Origin: Lanius collurio | Taxonomy: Eukaryota; Chordata; Aves; Passeriformes; Laniidae | Assembly (NCBI GenBank): GCA_020086605.1 | Contig: JACBWW010000012.1 | Coordinates: 14,854,197 to 14,918,196 of the forward strand | Direction: 5' to 3' | Length of the DNA stretch: 64,000 bases | In this document: one piece after another, positions 1 to 12,766 of the stretch | Position numbering within the stretch: the first letter of the stretch is position 1 | Layout: the number at the start of each line of letters is the position of its first letter | The notes under the pieces: generated by a model | The model's input: the letters and a program-made list of their open reading frames with translations, nothing else | Database searches by the model: none | Told to the model about the DNA's origin: nothing | Made by a program: the position numbers and the translations under genes

Positions 1-3000
1 TTACACATGAATGCAAAACTTGGGCATCTGGTTTATAGCTAGGTAGTACAATACTGATTTTGGTCCCACCAGATCTGTGTTGCCAAATTAGTTAGCCACA
101 GGCTGGAAATAATCTGAATACTCGTTTGAAAGATACATGAAATTAAGCTTCTTGGCTGTGGAGATGTATTCATCATAATGATGCCTTGCTCCACAACAGC
201 ATCTTGAAATACTATGAAAACAGTTCTCCCATAAACACAGCAACATGACTATATCCTTATACTTAAATTACAGTTTAGCTGATATGGCAGTAACTGAAGC
301 CTATCTTGACAGCTTCTTCTCCGTAGTTTCACTTGGAAAATTATTCTTTGCTTCACCCAGCAGTTTACTGGTGAATGCATGAAAACTTGCATAAAGTAAT
401 CCAGAACAGAACATAAATTATACTTCATAAATATTAGCTTGCTCAGATTTACTGAGAACTTATCAGGATCACAGATTCGCACAGTTCACTGCAGCCCCAT
501 CACATCGAAGCTTCACTTCTGAAGGCTCCAATCCTTGCAGCATAACATCCGCAATTTTAAGCACTAGAAGTATTTTCTTGTCAATACAGTAATTAGATTG
601 AGGGGGGAAAAAAAAAGAACCGAAGGATAGTATACTGCATGAAAACTGAACTCCCCTTTCATTAGAAAGAAACTTTACTACCTGCATACAAATTGCCTCA
701 AAAGATAAATTCTTTGTTATCCTCAAGACTGTGACTTTCTAGAAATGCTTTAAAACATTTTTTTCCCCTTGCCCCTTCTAAAAAGTATAAAAAGTTCATT
801 TCTGATAAGTTTTCAAATTTGACTCGATTTTTTCAGCAGCATACGATACACAGCGCAGCAAGGTGAAGGCAGGAAAGTGTGGCCATTAACACCAGTATAA
901 CTAGAGAAGACAGCAGGACAGAAATACACCTGGTACTCACATCAGTTCCTTCTCCTGTGCTTCAAAAAATATTTGAAGCTGAGAACTAGTGTTCAATTCT
1001 CCTAAAAATACACTGCCAATAATGATGAATTTCAGTCCAAGGAGTTTCTGTTACACAGAAGGTGAAGGTAAGTGACCTAATCTTGCTAACTCCAGAGACA
1101 GGTCCTACCACTCTCCCCCAGAACTCCACTCTAAGTCCCATGTTCCCTTCACCTCCTGTGCACCTGCTCTTGCACTCAATCCTAAAGGAACAAACAGCTC
1201 TGCTAATCTGGCAGAAGTTAAGCCTGCAGAAAGCAAGTTTTCTGTCAGTTTTTGGCCAACAGTTTTCTGTCAAGTTAGCTGGTGAAAGTCAGTTCATCAA
1301 GTGGCCAGCCATGCAGCAGAGTGCAGCACAAGAGAAGCGGTAGCTCTGCACTGAAGCAAGCAAAACAGAAGGGGAAGCAGGCCTTATACTGGAAGCAGCT
1401 AAGTATCACACTTTCAGCTTTCTGCACCCTTCCAGCCTCAAGCTTATTCCATAATGTATCTGAATGGTCTCAAGCGTTGCAATACAACAATAAAAAAGGA
1501 GATTTTCAAAATAGAACAAGCAGAGAAATGTTTCTCATTTCTGTCAAATTTGGCTATAATCTGATTTTGAGCATACTGAAACTCCAAAATGCTGCCACGG
1601 TATGCTCAATTATTCAATATGGTCTGCAAGGATCTTACAACCTTGTTTATTTAATACCAGTCAGTCAAATCTTACATTCAGTGGCTTTTTTAGTGCAAAA
1701 GGTGAGGGTATGTAGCCATTTGGTATAGCCTTACATTAGTCATTCAGTTTGAGAATAAAGTGTTATTTTATACACCCAGAAACATCTAAACTAGCTCCAC
1801 ACAGGCAAGACAGTCACTGGGGCTACTCGGCTATGCTCAAGCACCTTGTGAATATGGCTGAAGCTTTGAAACACTGAGCACACTCCAGCAACACTGTATT
1901 TAAGTAAAAAGTCCTTGCAAATACTTAATGCAAAAAGAAAACAAAGGATGGGATCATTACAACAGACACAAAGTGGGTCTTAAAGCAGTGGATCATCATC
2001 TCAGGAAAGCAGAATGTGTAACAGAGCCTCTCTTTCCTTCTGTAATCAAAAACATGTGACTAGATACTGTATATGTAGTTTTACCATATTGACAGAAGAT
2101 ATCCAGATCTGAGTTGTGCAAGCCCGTATCTAACTACTAAAGCTGTAGAAGTTATCTGCAACTTCCATGGCAGCAGCAATTTGGACATGGACTACAAATT
2201 GCCAGCTGAGTAGCACTGAGCTACAGTAACCACAATATTCTTGTTAGTCATGTCTTTTACGAGGAACATCTTGCAACCATTCTCTTTTTGCTGCTGTGAT
2301 GACAGACTGCAATGCTAAGTAACTCTGATGGTAACTACAATGTTACTTGTGCATTACAATACTTTTCTAAAGGCCAGTGCTCAACTATGCTAAATATACA
2401 AAACTCCAATACTACAATCTGAATTTGCCCATTTTTCATCCCCAGAAGAACAAATTTACTCTGCAAGATGTTTCCATACATCTGCAAAGTCCCCAGCTAC
2501 ATTAATACAAACCTATCACAAGTGTCTATGTCTTCCAGTTACTGTAGCCTACACAGCACTTCACACTTTGTAGAGATGCCAAGCAGTTAAAATAGAACTT
2601 GCCCTGTGCTGAAACAATCAACTAATCTGACAAACTCCAACTAAATTACATCACCTAGGAACGAGGCGACTTCTATTTATTTAATAATCTAATCTCTACT
2701 GATGCTGGTAGAGCAAGAGGAAGACTACTACCAGAAGCACACAACTCTCTCTCATCTGTAGTTATTAAATTTTAAATACTGATGGAATTCACAGTATCAC
2801 ACCACTGCTCTAGATAGAACTCTGATCTAAAGTAGCATGTCCATTTGATTTAGGAAATGAACTTTATGTCCAACAACAGTCCTCCCACTTTCCTCTGATT
2901 AGAACAAATTTTAATTAAGTATAAAAAAAAACATGGGAAACTACAAGCAACAGAACTTCTCATTATCTAACTCACTCAGCTTTTTGAAAAGCCCTGGGAA

Positions 3001-6000
3001 CATATAACATTGCCCAATATTCCTCTTGCATCATTATAACTACAGCTTTAAACACAAAGGAAATGAGAGACCTAAATTAACTAGACTCTTTTCAAGTGTG
3101 CAAATTTTCAAGTGACACCACAAAGGGCAGATTAAACCTTCAACCAGCTGAAACAGTTATATTTTCATAAAGCAAGCTTTTCTATTACCTTTTTTAAGCA
3201 CATAACTTAACAAAAGTTTGCCCTAAATATTTCAGCTGTTTGTTGAAAGAAAATGTAAATTGTCTTCCTTTATATACTCATTCTAATATTATTCATAAGA
3301 GATCCAAAAGCCAAGTTTGTGGCAAAGTCTTTGGCCAAAAAAAACCCATCATATACCCTGATCAATTTTCCTTCCAGTAATTTTTGCAACAATTTTCCAT
3401 AAATAAAAATAGGTGTGGGGTTTTAAAAATATAATGAATGCAAATGTACTTTAATATGCACAGAGTGTAAGCAGGGAAATCCATTTCAATTTGTCATTTT
3501 AGTGAACTGAGTTGGATTTCAAGTGATCAGATGCTCACAAGAGGGGCAAGACCATGTAGTTGCACTGGGGAAAGCATGACGTTTTTACTAAGGAACAAGT
3601 TTTTAGATTGGTTCAGCTGTAATGTAATTTCACTCTAACAGGCAGAAAAATCTCTGCCATTGTCAGTCACTATTACTGCAATATTAATAGCTCCATTCAG
3701 CCAACAGCTGAATGAGTTCACAGCACTCCACCCCTATTCTAAGTTATATATACACACACCTTGCACATTACTCATATCACAATGTAACTGATGCTATTGC
3801 TTTCTTGAAAAATTCTACTTCTGAATTTATATACTCCTAGTCCACAAGTACAACCTCATTCGAGCATGAAAGTTTACCTTTCAAGTTTAAGAAAGGTTTG
3901 CAGAAGTTGATTTCTCAGTTACATAATTACATTTTTAGTGATCAATTTCCAAAATTTACATTTATGATTTCTTTGGGGAAAGAGGGCTTTAAAGAAGGAC
4001 CTATTTTTTCTTCCCCCACAATCTTTGTATTTAAAATACATAAATCATATTTAGAAAACTCGTATAGTGTACCTTACCTTTTTACCCATAGTTAGAAAAG
4101 GAAAATCCAGACCCTCCAAGGTCATCATCTCATTGGAATCTTGTAGTAAATTTTGGTATTTTCACTGTTAACTGACAGTACTTCATAAAGAACTTGTAGT
4201 GCATTACAAAGTGATGAAAAATATGCCACTAAAATGTTAGGATACAAGCACTTCAATCGCTCAACTAGGATAGAAGTTTTAAGTATCCACTCGCTGAGAC
4301 AGCATGGGGAAGAAGTAAGCAAAAACTAACCCCTGATGTGTATTTAAATATTCTCAGAAATAGAAGATAATTGGCATCCTTAGACACCAGTTAAAAGAAT
4401 TTAATTTTTTCCTATTTTTTCTACTTTTCACATCAATCCATGCCATATTAGCCAGACTTCCCCCTCTATGAATCCATTCAAAAATTTTCTTTTAGTATTA
4501 TTCAGAAGTTTACCTCCCTGATTGTTTACAAAGTCCTCTAACAAACATTATTACATTTACGATTAAAAGGTCCAAAGCATGCTTTTTTAATGATGTAATT
4601 CAGTTTGGACCAGCTGGTCATAATGCTCCTCATTCTCCCTCCCCCATTAATCTCCACACACCACCTTTTTCCCAAGCATCTTCAACTGGGCAGCAATATC
4701 AAAACCTAATTTTTTGCTCATCCTCCAAAATTAACTGCTATTCCATTTTTCAAGAAAAAATTCACATAAGGCACTGTACAGAATATTTAACAAATGCATT
4801 TTTCTATCTTGTTTTGAAGGCCACAGCTTCAGGAAATTCTCAAAATAAAAAGACCTAGGAGAACACAGAAGAATTCAGGAGCTCTAGTTGGCCACTAATA
4901 AAACCAGAACCACTCATCTAAAACATCTGACTCTAAATAGAAATAATTTTGTAAAGTATCACTCTAGCATCAACATGGATTTGCAAACCCAGAAATAACA
5001 GAGATCTAAAATTCCTAATTTTAGCACACATAGGAAAGTACTTTCAAGTCCAGAAAACCCAGAGTACAATACCTATTCAAAGTCAGAAGCCATGAAGTGT
5101 TATTCAAATGTTTAGGCAAAGACTATAATACCTAATAGCTGAAAATATTTGTATTTAAAAATAATGCAAGAATTGTAGTGCAACAGTTTTGTATGCCTGT
5201 CAGCACACAAAATTAGCTGATTGTTTACTTTGGGTAAATTAGCAAAAACCCAGACAACTCTGTCTTAATTTAAACCATCACTACAGTCACTACTATAAAA
5301 CATAACACACACGGCCATATACAGAGTCCTAATGGGTGCTATTAACACCCGTGAAAGTATCAGATACTGGGCAAACAAGAGGCATGTTGACTACCAGAAG
5401 CTATTTTTGAGGCACCATTTGGAATTATATGTACCTACACCTGCTGGAGAAGTGAGCTGTATCTCACTCATGTACCTCAGCTAACATTTGAGCAATCTAT
5501 ATGACTACAGGACAATATTAAGTGACCCTATCAATGTTTACAGCTATTCTAAAAAGTCTGACAATTACTTCTACTAGAATAAGCAGTAGACCTAAGAAAG
5601 TAAGAGAATTATATGTAGTAGTCCCCCCTGGACACTCCACTTTGCAGCTAGAAACATGCAAACTCATTTACACATTACTATTTCTTTTACCTTTTATACA
5701 ATCAGGAGCAACTGGGAACTCATCTGCTACTTTCAGTTCTCAGACAAAAAAAAAGGGCAGAGAAGGGGCAGAGAGAGTTGAAGGTTCCTTTAACTCCCTG
5801 TCTCCTCCTTTGATAGCTGAGTTAGAACTTGGTACACCTGGCTTCCCACCACCTTGCAGCAGAACGTGTAAGCAGCCGGGGCTCACAGTGCTATTCTTAC
5901 ATGGCTAAATTGAGCAAAGAAAATCACTGGCGATTGGGTGCAATGGAGTGTGGGGTCATGTTAAAAATAAATTTGAAACAGGCAACTTTTCCAAAAAGAA

Positions 6001-6321
6001 GATGGGTTCTCTCTAACAAAGTATTTATAAATACACCCATTGCATCCACATTATAATTAATTTTTAAAAATTACAAGCTATACAATTGCATCATTTCATA
6101 CAGAAAGAACTTCTAAGAGTTTTTAAGAATGTTTCGAGAAATCTCCTTCATACAAGAGCTGCTCCAGCAGTAACTCATCCACAGCTCATTCAGGTTATAT
6201 TACTTCTTGCCAATTAGCTGGCTTCCACATATGACATTATCTTGAAACAGAAAACAGAGGTACAAGATCATGGTACTTATGTTTGTAGACTACTGGTTCA
6301 ACTCAAAGTGGACATACATAC
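1..6321 (-). other. SNRK intron 3 (partial), no exon recognised
   Basis: This AT-rich stretch lies downstream of the first coding exon in transcript order. I looked for the next SNRK exon (expected to begin within DIWSLGVILF) on the minus strand and did not find it, so the intron continues past position 1. No clear interspersed repeat or long tandem array is visible; there are only short A and T runs. Confidence 0.8.
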
Positions 6322-6910
6322 CCACTGCTGGTGCATCATATTCATCCCCAAGTAAAATTTCAGGAGCAGAATAGGCCAGAGATCCACAGCTTGTGGTGAG
6401 CTTCTTTCCAGGCTGAAATTTGTTGCTGAAGCCAAAATCAGTCAATTTCACAAGTCCTTGTTTTTCAAAGAAAACCACATTCTCTGGTTTTAAGTCTCTA
6501 TGAACTACATGCAGTTTATGGCAGTAGGATATAGCATGAACTATTTGAGCGAAGTATTTTTTTGCCAGATCCTCATTGAGACCTTCCTCATGTTTCATGA
6601 TGTAATCAAACATATCTCCACCATCCCCCAGCTCTAAGATGAGATACAGCTTCGTCTGGGTGTCAATCACTTCGTACAGCCGCACTATGTTGGGATGCTG
6701 CACTAATTTCATGCACCTGACTTCTTGAAAGAGATGTCCAGTGGCAAGAGTGTCCAGCTTGGTCTTGTCAATGACTTTTACTGCTACTTTTTCACCCGTA
6801 AAGACATGCCGAGCAAGTTTGACCACAGCAAAATGGCCTCTGCCCAAAGTTTTATCCAAGTCATACAATCCTGCAATTTTTCCATCATATCCTCGTTTGA
6901 AGCCTGCCAT
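6322..6910 (-). CDS. SNRK: SNRK, first coding exon (kinase residues 1-196), partial gene
   Basis: SNRK is an AMPK-related serine/threonine kinase activated by LKB1. The open frame begins [20 protein letters not shown] and matches vertebrate SNRK as I know it with essentially no differences. Visible kinase parts: glycine loop LGRGHFAVV (22-30), ATP-binding Lys45 in VAVK, helix-C Glu63, catalytic HRDLKPEN (137-144), DFG (158-160), activation-loop Thr173 in LTTSCGS (the known LKB1 site) and APE (182-184). The start has a good context, with A at -3 and G at +4. The frame holds 196 codons plus one base, then hits donor GTATGT at 6,321-6,316, so the exon ends in phase 1 within the Asp codon of the expected DIWSLG. 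Downstream of that site the frame reads ten unrelated residues to a stop, which is intron. The kinase C-lobe, UBA region and C-terminal tail must lie beyond position 1. No frameshift or missing catalytic residue is seen. Confidence 0.97.
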
Positions 6911-7015
6911 TCTGTTTCAGAAGCTGAAATAATATTCAAACTCTTTGGAAACGTGGTATTTTCATATAAGAGTATCTGATGCAAATAAATAGCCCATAAT
7001 CACTGCCAAGCATAC
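6911..7015 (-). other. SNRK: SNRK exon 3, 5' untranslated part
   Basis: This is leader sequence directly upstream of the SNRK start codon. On the minus strand a pyrimidine-rich tract (TCTTGTCTCTTTATTTTTAG) ends at 7,016 and gives the best acceptor, so the exon would start at 7,015. A second, weaker acceptor (TATTATTTCAG, ending at 6,924) would start the exon at 6,923 and shorten the leader. The longer form contains an upstream ORF, listed separately. The acceptor choice is inferred from splice motifs, not from transcripts. Confidence 0.7.
6936..7013 (-). promoter_or_regulatory. Upstream ORF in SNRK exon 3 leader (25 codons)
   Basis: An ATG at 7,013, two bases into the predicted exon, opens a 25-codon frame that stops at 6,936-6,938, 25 bases before the SNRK start codon. 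A shorter 11-codon ORF (ATGGGC...) lies inside it in another frame. If the long form of the exon is used, a scanning ribosome meets both before the main start. Using the alternative acceptor at 6,924 would remove them. The reading frames are seen directly; any effect on translation is inferred. Confidence 0.5.
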
Positions 7016-8368
7016 CTAAAAATAAAGAGACAAGATTATATAATTGTATAAGAGTAAGCAAAATTATTATCCTGTAATTACCCAAAGTTACATTAGCACA
7101 TTACTACAGACTATTTATGAAATAGTCTTCAGGAATTTTTGCAAAGACTTTAATAAACCAGGCTGTGCTAACTTGCAGATTTCTGACATCACATTATCAG
7201 TATACTTGAAGAAAGTGAGTTTCAACACTACAATAACGAAAATTTGTCTCAAATTCAGTGGTGTTCATTGTCTTAAGTCAGAAATCTTTCAAGCAGCACT
7301 TGAAGAAATTGGTATTATAAGGACTGTTAAAATGGCCTAGATGAAATCCATAACTGTTCCAGATACATTATAAAACAGCTGGGCAGCACAGGATATCAGC
7401 AAAAGGAACATACTTACATTGTATCTCTTTTTTGGCACATCCCTTCATATTGCACATCAAACAGCTCTAATAGTAATAAAGTTCTGATGACGTGACTTGG
7501 GACTTTTACCTCCTCCCTTTTAACAGCTTTTTGTTTAGAAAAGCTCAGAGTGACATACAATACCTAATTTTGTTACTCTAATTAGCTTGAGCATTATCAA
7601 TCAATACTGTAATTACAGCAAATGAACAAAGCTTTAAAGGCTGAAATGAAACATTTGGGTTGGATGTACCTAGTGCAAATAAAATTATTTTGCTAAATAT
7701 TTTGACTTAAGTTTTACAAACTGGTGATAAAAAGTTTGGAGGTAGGCTGCAAATGTTCAGCAGTTCTAGGAATGAGTGAGGAGAAGGGGAAGAAGAGTGG
7801 GAAAGAAGCAGAGAAGACTCAAGAGTTCAGCTTTTTTATACTGAATTCTTGCTTACTAGGTGTTTAGCATTTAAGCAAACAAGACCCAACTTATAAAATA
7901 TTTACATTCAGTACTGGTTTTGAAGGTTTTAGTCCCATTGTCATTTTTTCCCACACACAAAACCTCCCAAAATCTTTTCCTGCATTGTTAACTTAGGCTG
8001 AGGTTTAAATTAAAAATTGTAGTTATCAAAAAGCTAACCATTTCTCCAACTTTGAATGCACAATAGAAATATGAAAATTAAATGGCTCACTGCCAACTCT
8101 AAAATACAGAAAACATAGCTCTTTAGAATATATTTTCAGTTTCAAAACTGAACTTCAAAAAGATAATCTTTGAAAAGGAAGCTGGCAAACAAACAGACCC
8201 TTACATTAGTTATTCTCAAATTGAAGTGTAAGCTTTAGATTAAAAACACTCCCTGTTAAACAAGTTATTTCACAGACAGTGAAACTAATGAACCTGGTTT
8301 CGTATGAATTCAATTACAAAGCTGGGGGTCCTATGAGGATTCTCTGATGTTGTACAAGCTCACCTTAC
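7016..8368 (-). other. SNRK intron 2
   Basis: Intron between the predicted exon 2 donor (GTAAGG at 8,368) and the exon 3 acceptor at 7,016. It is AT-rich with no recognised element. Its boundaries depend on the two splice predictions. Confidence 0.6.
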
Positions 8369-8376
8369 CGCTTCTC

Positions 8377-8436
8377 TCAGCTGGAGCCATGATACAACCT
8401 CTTCACCATCCAGCTGCCTGCTTCCACAAAACCCAT
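8377..8436 (-). promoter_or_regulatory. Upstream ORF 2 in SNRK exon 2 (19 codons)
   Basis: This frame starts with ATGGGT and ends in TGA eight bases before the exon 2 donor, so it sits entirely inside the exon. It contains a second in-frame ATG. With the exon 3 uORF it gives the SNRK leader at least three separate upstream frames. Translation is not demonstrated. Confidence 0.45.
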
Positions 8437-8441
8437 AGAAT

Positions 8442-8459
8442 TCAGTTTGAGACCTCCAT
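8442..8459 (-). promoter_or_regulatory. Upstream ORF 1 in SNRK exon 2 (5 codons)
   Basis: An ATG two bases inside the predicted exon 2 encodes MEVSN followed by TGA. It is in frame with an ATG in exon 1 at 18,842 once the two exons are joined, so it may also serve as the tail of a 27-codon upstream peptide. Its role is inferred only. Confidence 0.45.
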
Positions 8460-11400
8460 TCCTGTAAAATTTAAACGAAATCAATTAACTTCCAAAACTT
8501 CATAACCTAGACAAGGAACAGAGTTACGTATAACAAGCATTAATACAATAATAAACAATATAAACATTGAGGTTTGGGGTTTTGTTTTTCTTTAAAGATA
8601 GTCATCAAGCTTTAACATACTTCTCTAGGTTTTGTGTTGCTGTATGCACCCTTTCATTCTGCTACTAAGCACTACCTTCATGTGCTCTTTCAAAAACCAC
8701 TCCACTAGAAGATGGTTGGCATATCTGCTTCCCAATACTTCCCATACTGCTCATCTTACAGAGTTTCCCCTACCATTCCCATGTAACATCATCCCATCCT
8801 TATTCAAAAAGGAACAAAACTGAATTAAGGCACTCCACATTAAACCAAATGCCCACATCAAACACTCTCCTACCTCGTAGAAACTATTACAGGATGCATA
8901 GGGAACAACATAGTACAATGGCAAATGCAACAACAAACAGTAAAACTCTCCTTATCTTTCAGAGATTCAAAAACTTCTTTACATCTGAGAGCAGTGGGCT
9001 TGTGTTTAATAGCACTTGATGGATTCCACCCCACCCTTCTCTGTGAAAGAGGGCAGGTGCTTTATTAAAGCATGTGAATTTTTAGCATCAAGAACATACT
9101 GCAGTAGAGCTGAATAGCTTAACTATGTGCTATGAGAAGAAGCACTTTCCTGTTTGTTTTTAATCTCCTGATAATCTGTGCATCTTCTCATTCACAGTCT
9201 GTTCCAAAACAAGAACTAGCATACTCCATTTACTTTGCCTCAAGCAACTCATAGCATAAGTTCCCTCCCTTGCTAGCTTCAGTTCAATCTTGTTCAAGTC
9301 CTAGTCTATCACTCCCCTTTTGCAGAAGTTATTCCACAGGCTTCGGCATTCCTCTCACCCTTCTCTACTAATTTTCTGGTTTGTTCTATTCTACTTTCTT
9401 AGGCCAGTTTGAGGGCTTTTTCACTACTACTGCGTACTGACAATGTTTTCAAGCAGTGCTTTACTGTATAGTTGTATAATATTCCATCTTACTGACCTAA
9501 CCCCAACATGAAGACTAATGAAAAACAGTCCATGCACACACATAAACCACCTAACCTTAGCCTGTATGAGGCAATAGGGGCTATATTAATCAGCTGTGCC
9601 AAATATGGTTGTGTGACTCTAGAGTCTCACTCCTAAAGAGATTGCCAGCATGTAAAAAAACCCCAACAACAAAAAACCCCACACAAACATGCTTTATAGG
9701 ACTGCTGTCTCCAGAGCACCCTAATCAGACTCCTGCTTCTAGATTAAAGAAATCAAAGGAAAACTGGAGCACACAAATTAAAGACCACTTGTCTGAATTT
9801 AACTACAACACTCAGCAGTAAGGAAAGATTTATGCTCATTACTTTGTTCACTTGGCACATTCTCAACCATCATTGCACAAATTCAACAAGTGATTTAACT
9901 CTAAATCACAGACTACACATAAATATCAGCCTGTCAACAGAATTCCAGCAAAAAACAGTTATGCTTAAGCCATGGAGAAATATATCAGGGAGTAATCAAT
10001 AGGATAAGAGATTACAGAAATGGAAGATAAATTACATTTACTAAAGTTGCAGCCCCATTAGCTGTAATAAAATTAATGCAGATTCATTAACAATTTAACC
10101 TAAAGTCTCCACAATAACAGACCAACTAACCCTTAACTCTGTGGTTTTAAAATAAATCTGCATAGATGAAGCTCCCATGGCTAAATACAAGGATCTTAGA
10201 TGTAACACATGGTTTGAACATACCAAAATTTAGAATTGTTCAGCAGTAGGAAGTGGATGCAAAAATGTTATAGTGTATATAGATACAAGCCTTGGTTACA
10301 ATTTAAATAAGCTATCTAAAGGAGTGCAGTTGCCATAACAATACATTTCAGAGCAGTTTCTTTTTCTCAGTTTCTCTCAAGAGTAAGAAAGTATAATTTT
10401 GACAGTACTTAAGGATCAACTAAGAGCACATTTTCATAATTTTCAGGCTGGAGCCTCTTTGAGACCCTCCCTTTGTTTTTGTCTCCTTAGTTACAACAAT
10501 AAAACTTCTGGGGCTAACTATAGATGAAACCACAAAACCCCTAGTTTTGCCATCACCCTCCAAAAGAGGATTACTTTATTTAATGATGGATCATTTCAGT
10601 GATCCAGTTTACAATGTGACCTCTCAAACATTTTCACCAAATGAAGGAGCTACAGACTAAAGCAGATGACAAAGTTTCCACCAGCCACACTTTAACAGCA
10701 AGCCAAATGGCAGCCTAATAAAAAGCATTTAAGAGACAGTTTTATCACATAAAATATTTACCTGTCTTTTCTTTCACAATATCTCAAATCCCTGATAAGT
10801 TCATTTTTCAGCATTAGAGTTTGGTTTTTCTAGTTGGTGAGTTCAGTAACCATTGGTAGCGTTTAATCCATGTGGCTAATTATGGTTCTAAAAATGCCTT
10901 TTTCCCTAATTATACCAGAACTCAGCTACGCCCCCGATGCTCATTTTATGCAATGTAGACATTTACCAGTAAATAAATTCAGAACAGATCCTTCCTTCCC
11001 TAGAAGTTCATATACCTATGCCACAAAACACTGCAAACAGCCACTAATGGAGATCTGCAGGAGCTGTTTTGTAATATCACATGCATCCTATTAAGAAGCT
11101 TAACAACAGTACTGTGATTCAACCATCTTTAAAAGATGGATGAATAGACCTGTTTAGAAAAAGGAGCATGTTTCAGAGACACTAATTTTTCTTTAAGCAA
11201 TTCACCCTTTCAAAAAGTTTCATCAGCTTATATACTGCATGTAAAACCATCCTAATGTGTGTATTAGCTTACTTTAGAAAATGAAGCTTCAAGGTCCCAT
11301 TTAAACAAAATGTTGAAAAACTATCAATGCAAAGACTTCCTTGCATTATCAGGCTAACAGACATGAAAGCTGAAGTAATCTTCACTGGGACTCATCCATC

Positions 11401-12727
11401 CACAGACAGCTAACCATTTCTGTCTCCCTTGACAATAAATGGAGATTCAGTCAACACAGATAAGAGTCTGTGATAAAACAAATTGTGCCCTAAAGCAGAT
11501 AGCCAAATAGATCAAATTAATCATTTCTTAAAAGCACACGCTTTCATTTTCTGTAACAGGAGTTTAGAATGAATAGTTCAGTGGATGCGCACATTATACC
11601 CATCCACCAGATAAAGAAGTTTTATCCTGTTTCTACTTTTGCTCTCTTTTGTCTCAGATAAGTAACAGCATCTACTCCAATTATTTATTTACTACATAAT
11701 TGTATGCTGAGAGTAAGACTTATGTTGCTAGTGTTTCTAGAAACACTAAATCCAAAATTTGATGTAAATGGAATATGGAGATCAGAAGCAATTTTTTTTT
11801 CACTCTGAAAGGAATTTGTACAAATAATCAGAATCTGAGAGCAAACTGAAGGACATATTAACTCAGTAAACAAAGTGCAAGTGTAATTTTTCATTTTTTT
11901 CCAATATTTCCTCCCAATTTTTATCTGCCATCCTAATGTAAGGTATCTTTGCAGGCTAATCCATGAACCTTTAAAAACAGTCTATCTTGTTACTATATGA
12001 GCCACTACTTGCACTGTTACATCTTCACTAAATGCATCAATCTGCTTTCCTCCAGAGGGTTTTTTACCACCTTTCTTTTGGTATAAGGGAGCACTAACAC
12101 ACTAGAAGCAGGCAAAAGGCATTGAAAGAGTGACATGTGAAGAATGTATACACCCAATGCATATCACATGCTCTGAGAACTTGTCATTACTCAGCTCTTC
12201 CAGTGTATTTCAAACTTCTTAAGCTCCTAGTACCCAGTGTTTCTTGAATAGTCAAAACTCATTATGGGAGTCAAGATCCCAGGAAAGTGTATTCTCCTTC
12301 TGTTTGCATACACAGGTGTCATGGTCCAGCAGAGCTCTTCCTCTTCCACCCTCCTATGGCCTAAGCCTTCACAACCACCATTCAAAGTTACTCAAAGAAA
12401 TCATGGCAATCTATACCTGCCCTACAGCCAAACACTTTGTTGAGGCAGCATTTTTGGGGGGCAGAGGAAGACAACTCACAGCAGCAGTTTTATTACAACT
12501 CAGCCTTTATACACACAATGCCCTCTAAAGCTTTATTTTCCACTTTACATGACTGCACCACAGCTTACACACATATCTTCCCTTTCACTGGTGACAAACC
12601 CCATAAATTCTCCTGCTCCCAGTGAGTTCCACAATAAAACACTACAGGAGATTTTTTTCAAGGTGTACATGCACTTTTATTTTCCTATTAGTCCTCAGTG
12701 TTAGAAACCAGCTCATACTGTGTTACG

Positions 12728-12766
12728 AAAATGTCACTAAATGTTACTAAAATGTTACTAAAATGT
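12728..12766. repeat. Short tandem repeat, AAATGTTACTA-like, about 3.5 units
   Basis: Near-identical 10-13-base units (AAATGTCACTA, AATGTTACTA, AAATGTTACTA, AAATGTA) follow one another inside SNRK intron 1. Confidence 0.75.

Larger units (their letters stand above)
8369..8461 (-). other. SNRK: SNRK exon 2, untranslated leader exon (predicted)
   Basis: This 93-base segment has a good splice site at each end on the minus strand: acceptor AATTTTACAG, ending at 8,462, and donor GCG|GTAAGG, starting at 8,368. It lies between the CpG-island promoter and the coding exon, in the right orientation. It contains several stop codons and two upstream ORFs, so it is a leader exon and not coding. It is predicted from motifs and position only; an RNA read joining 8,369 to 7,015 would settle it. 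Confidence 0.65.

Noticed and set aside
1..6321. Search for the next SNRK coding exon (DIWSLG...)
   Set aside because: No minus-strand frame in this interval encodes the kinase C-lobe; the exon must lie outside the window.
6741..6979. Plus-strand frames opposite the SNRK coding exon
   Set aside because: Shadows of the conserved kinase exon on the other strand; no domain and no splice support.
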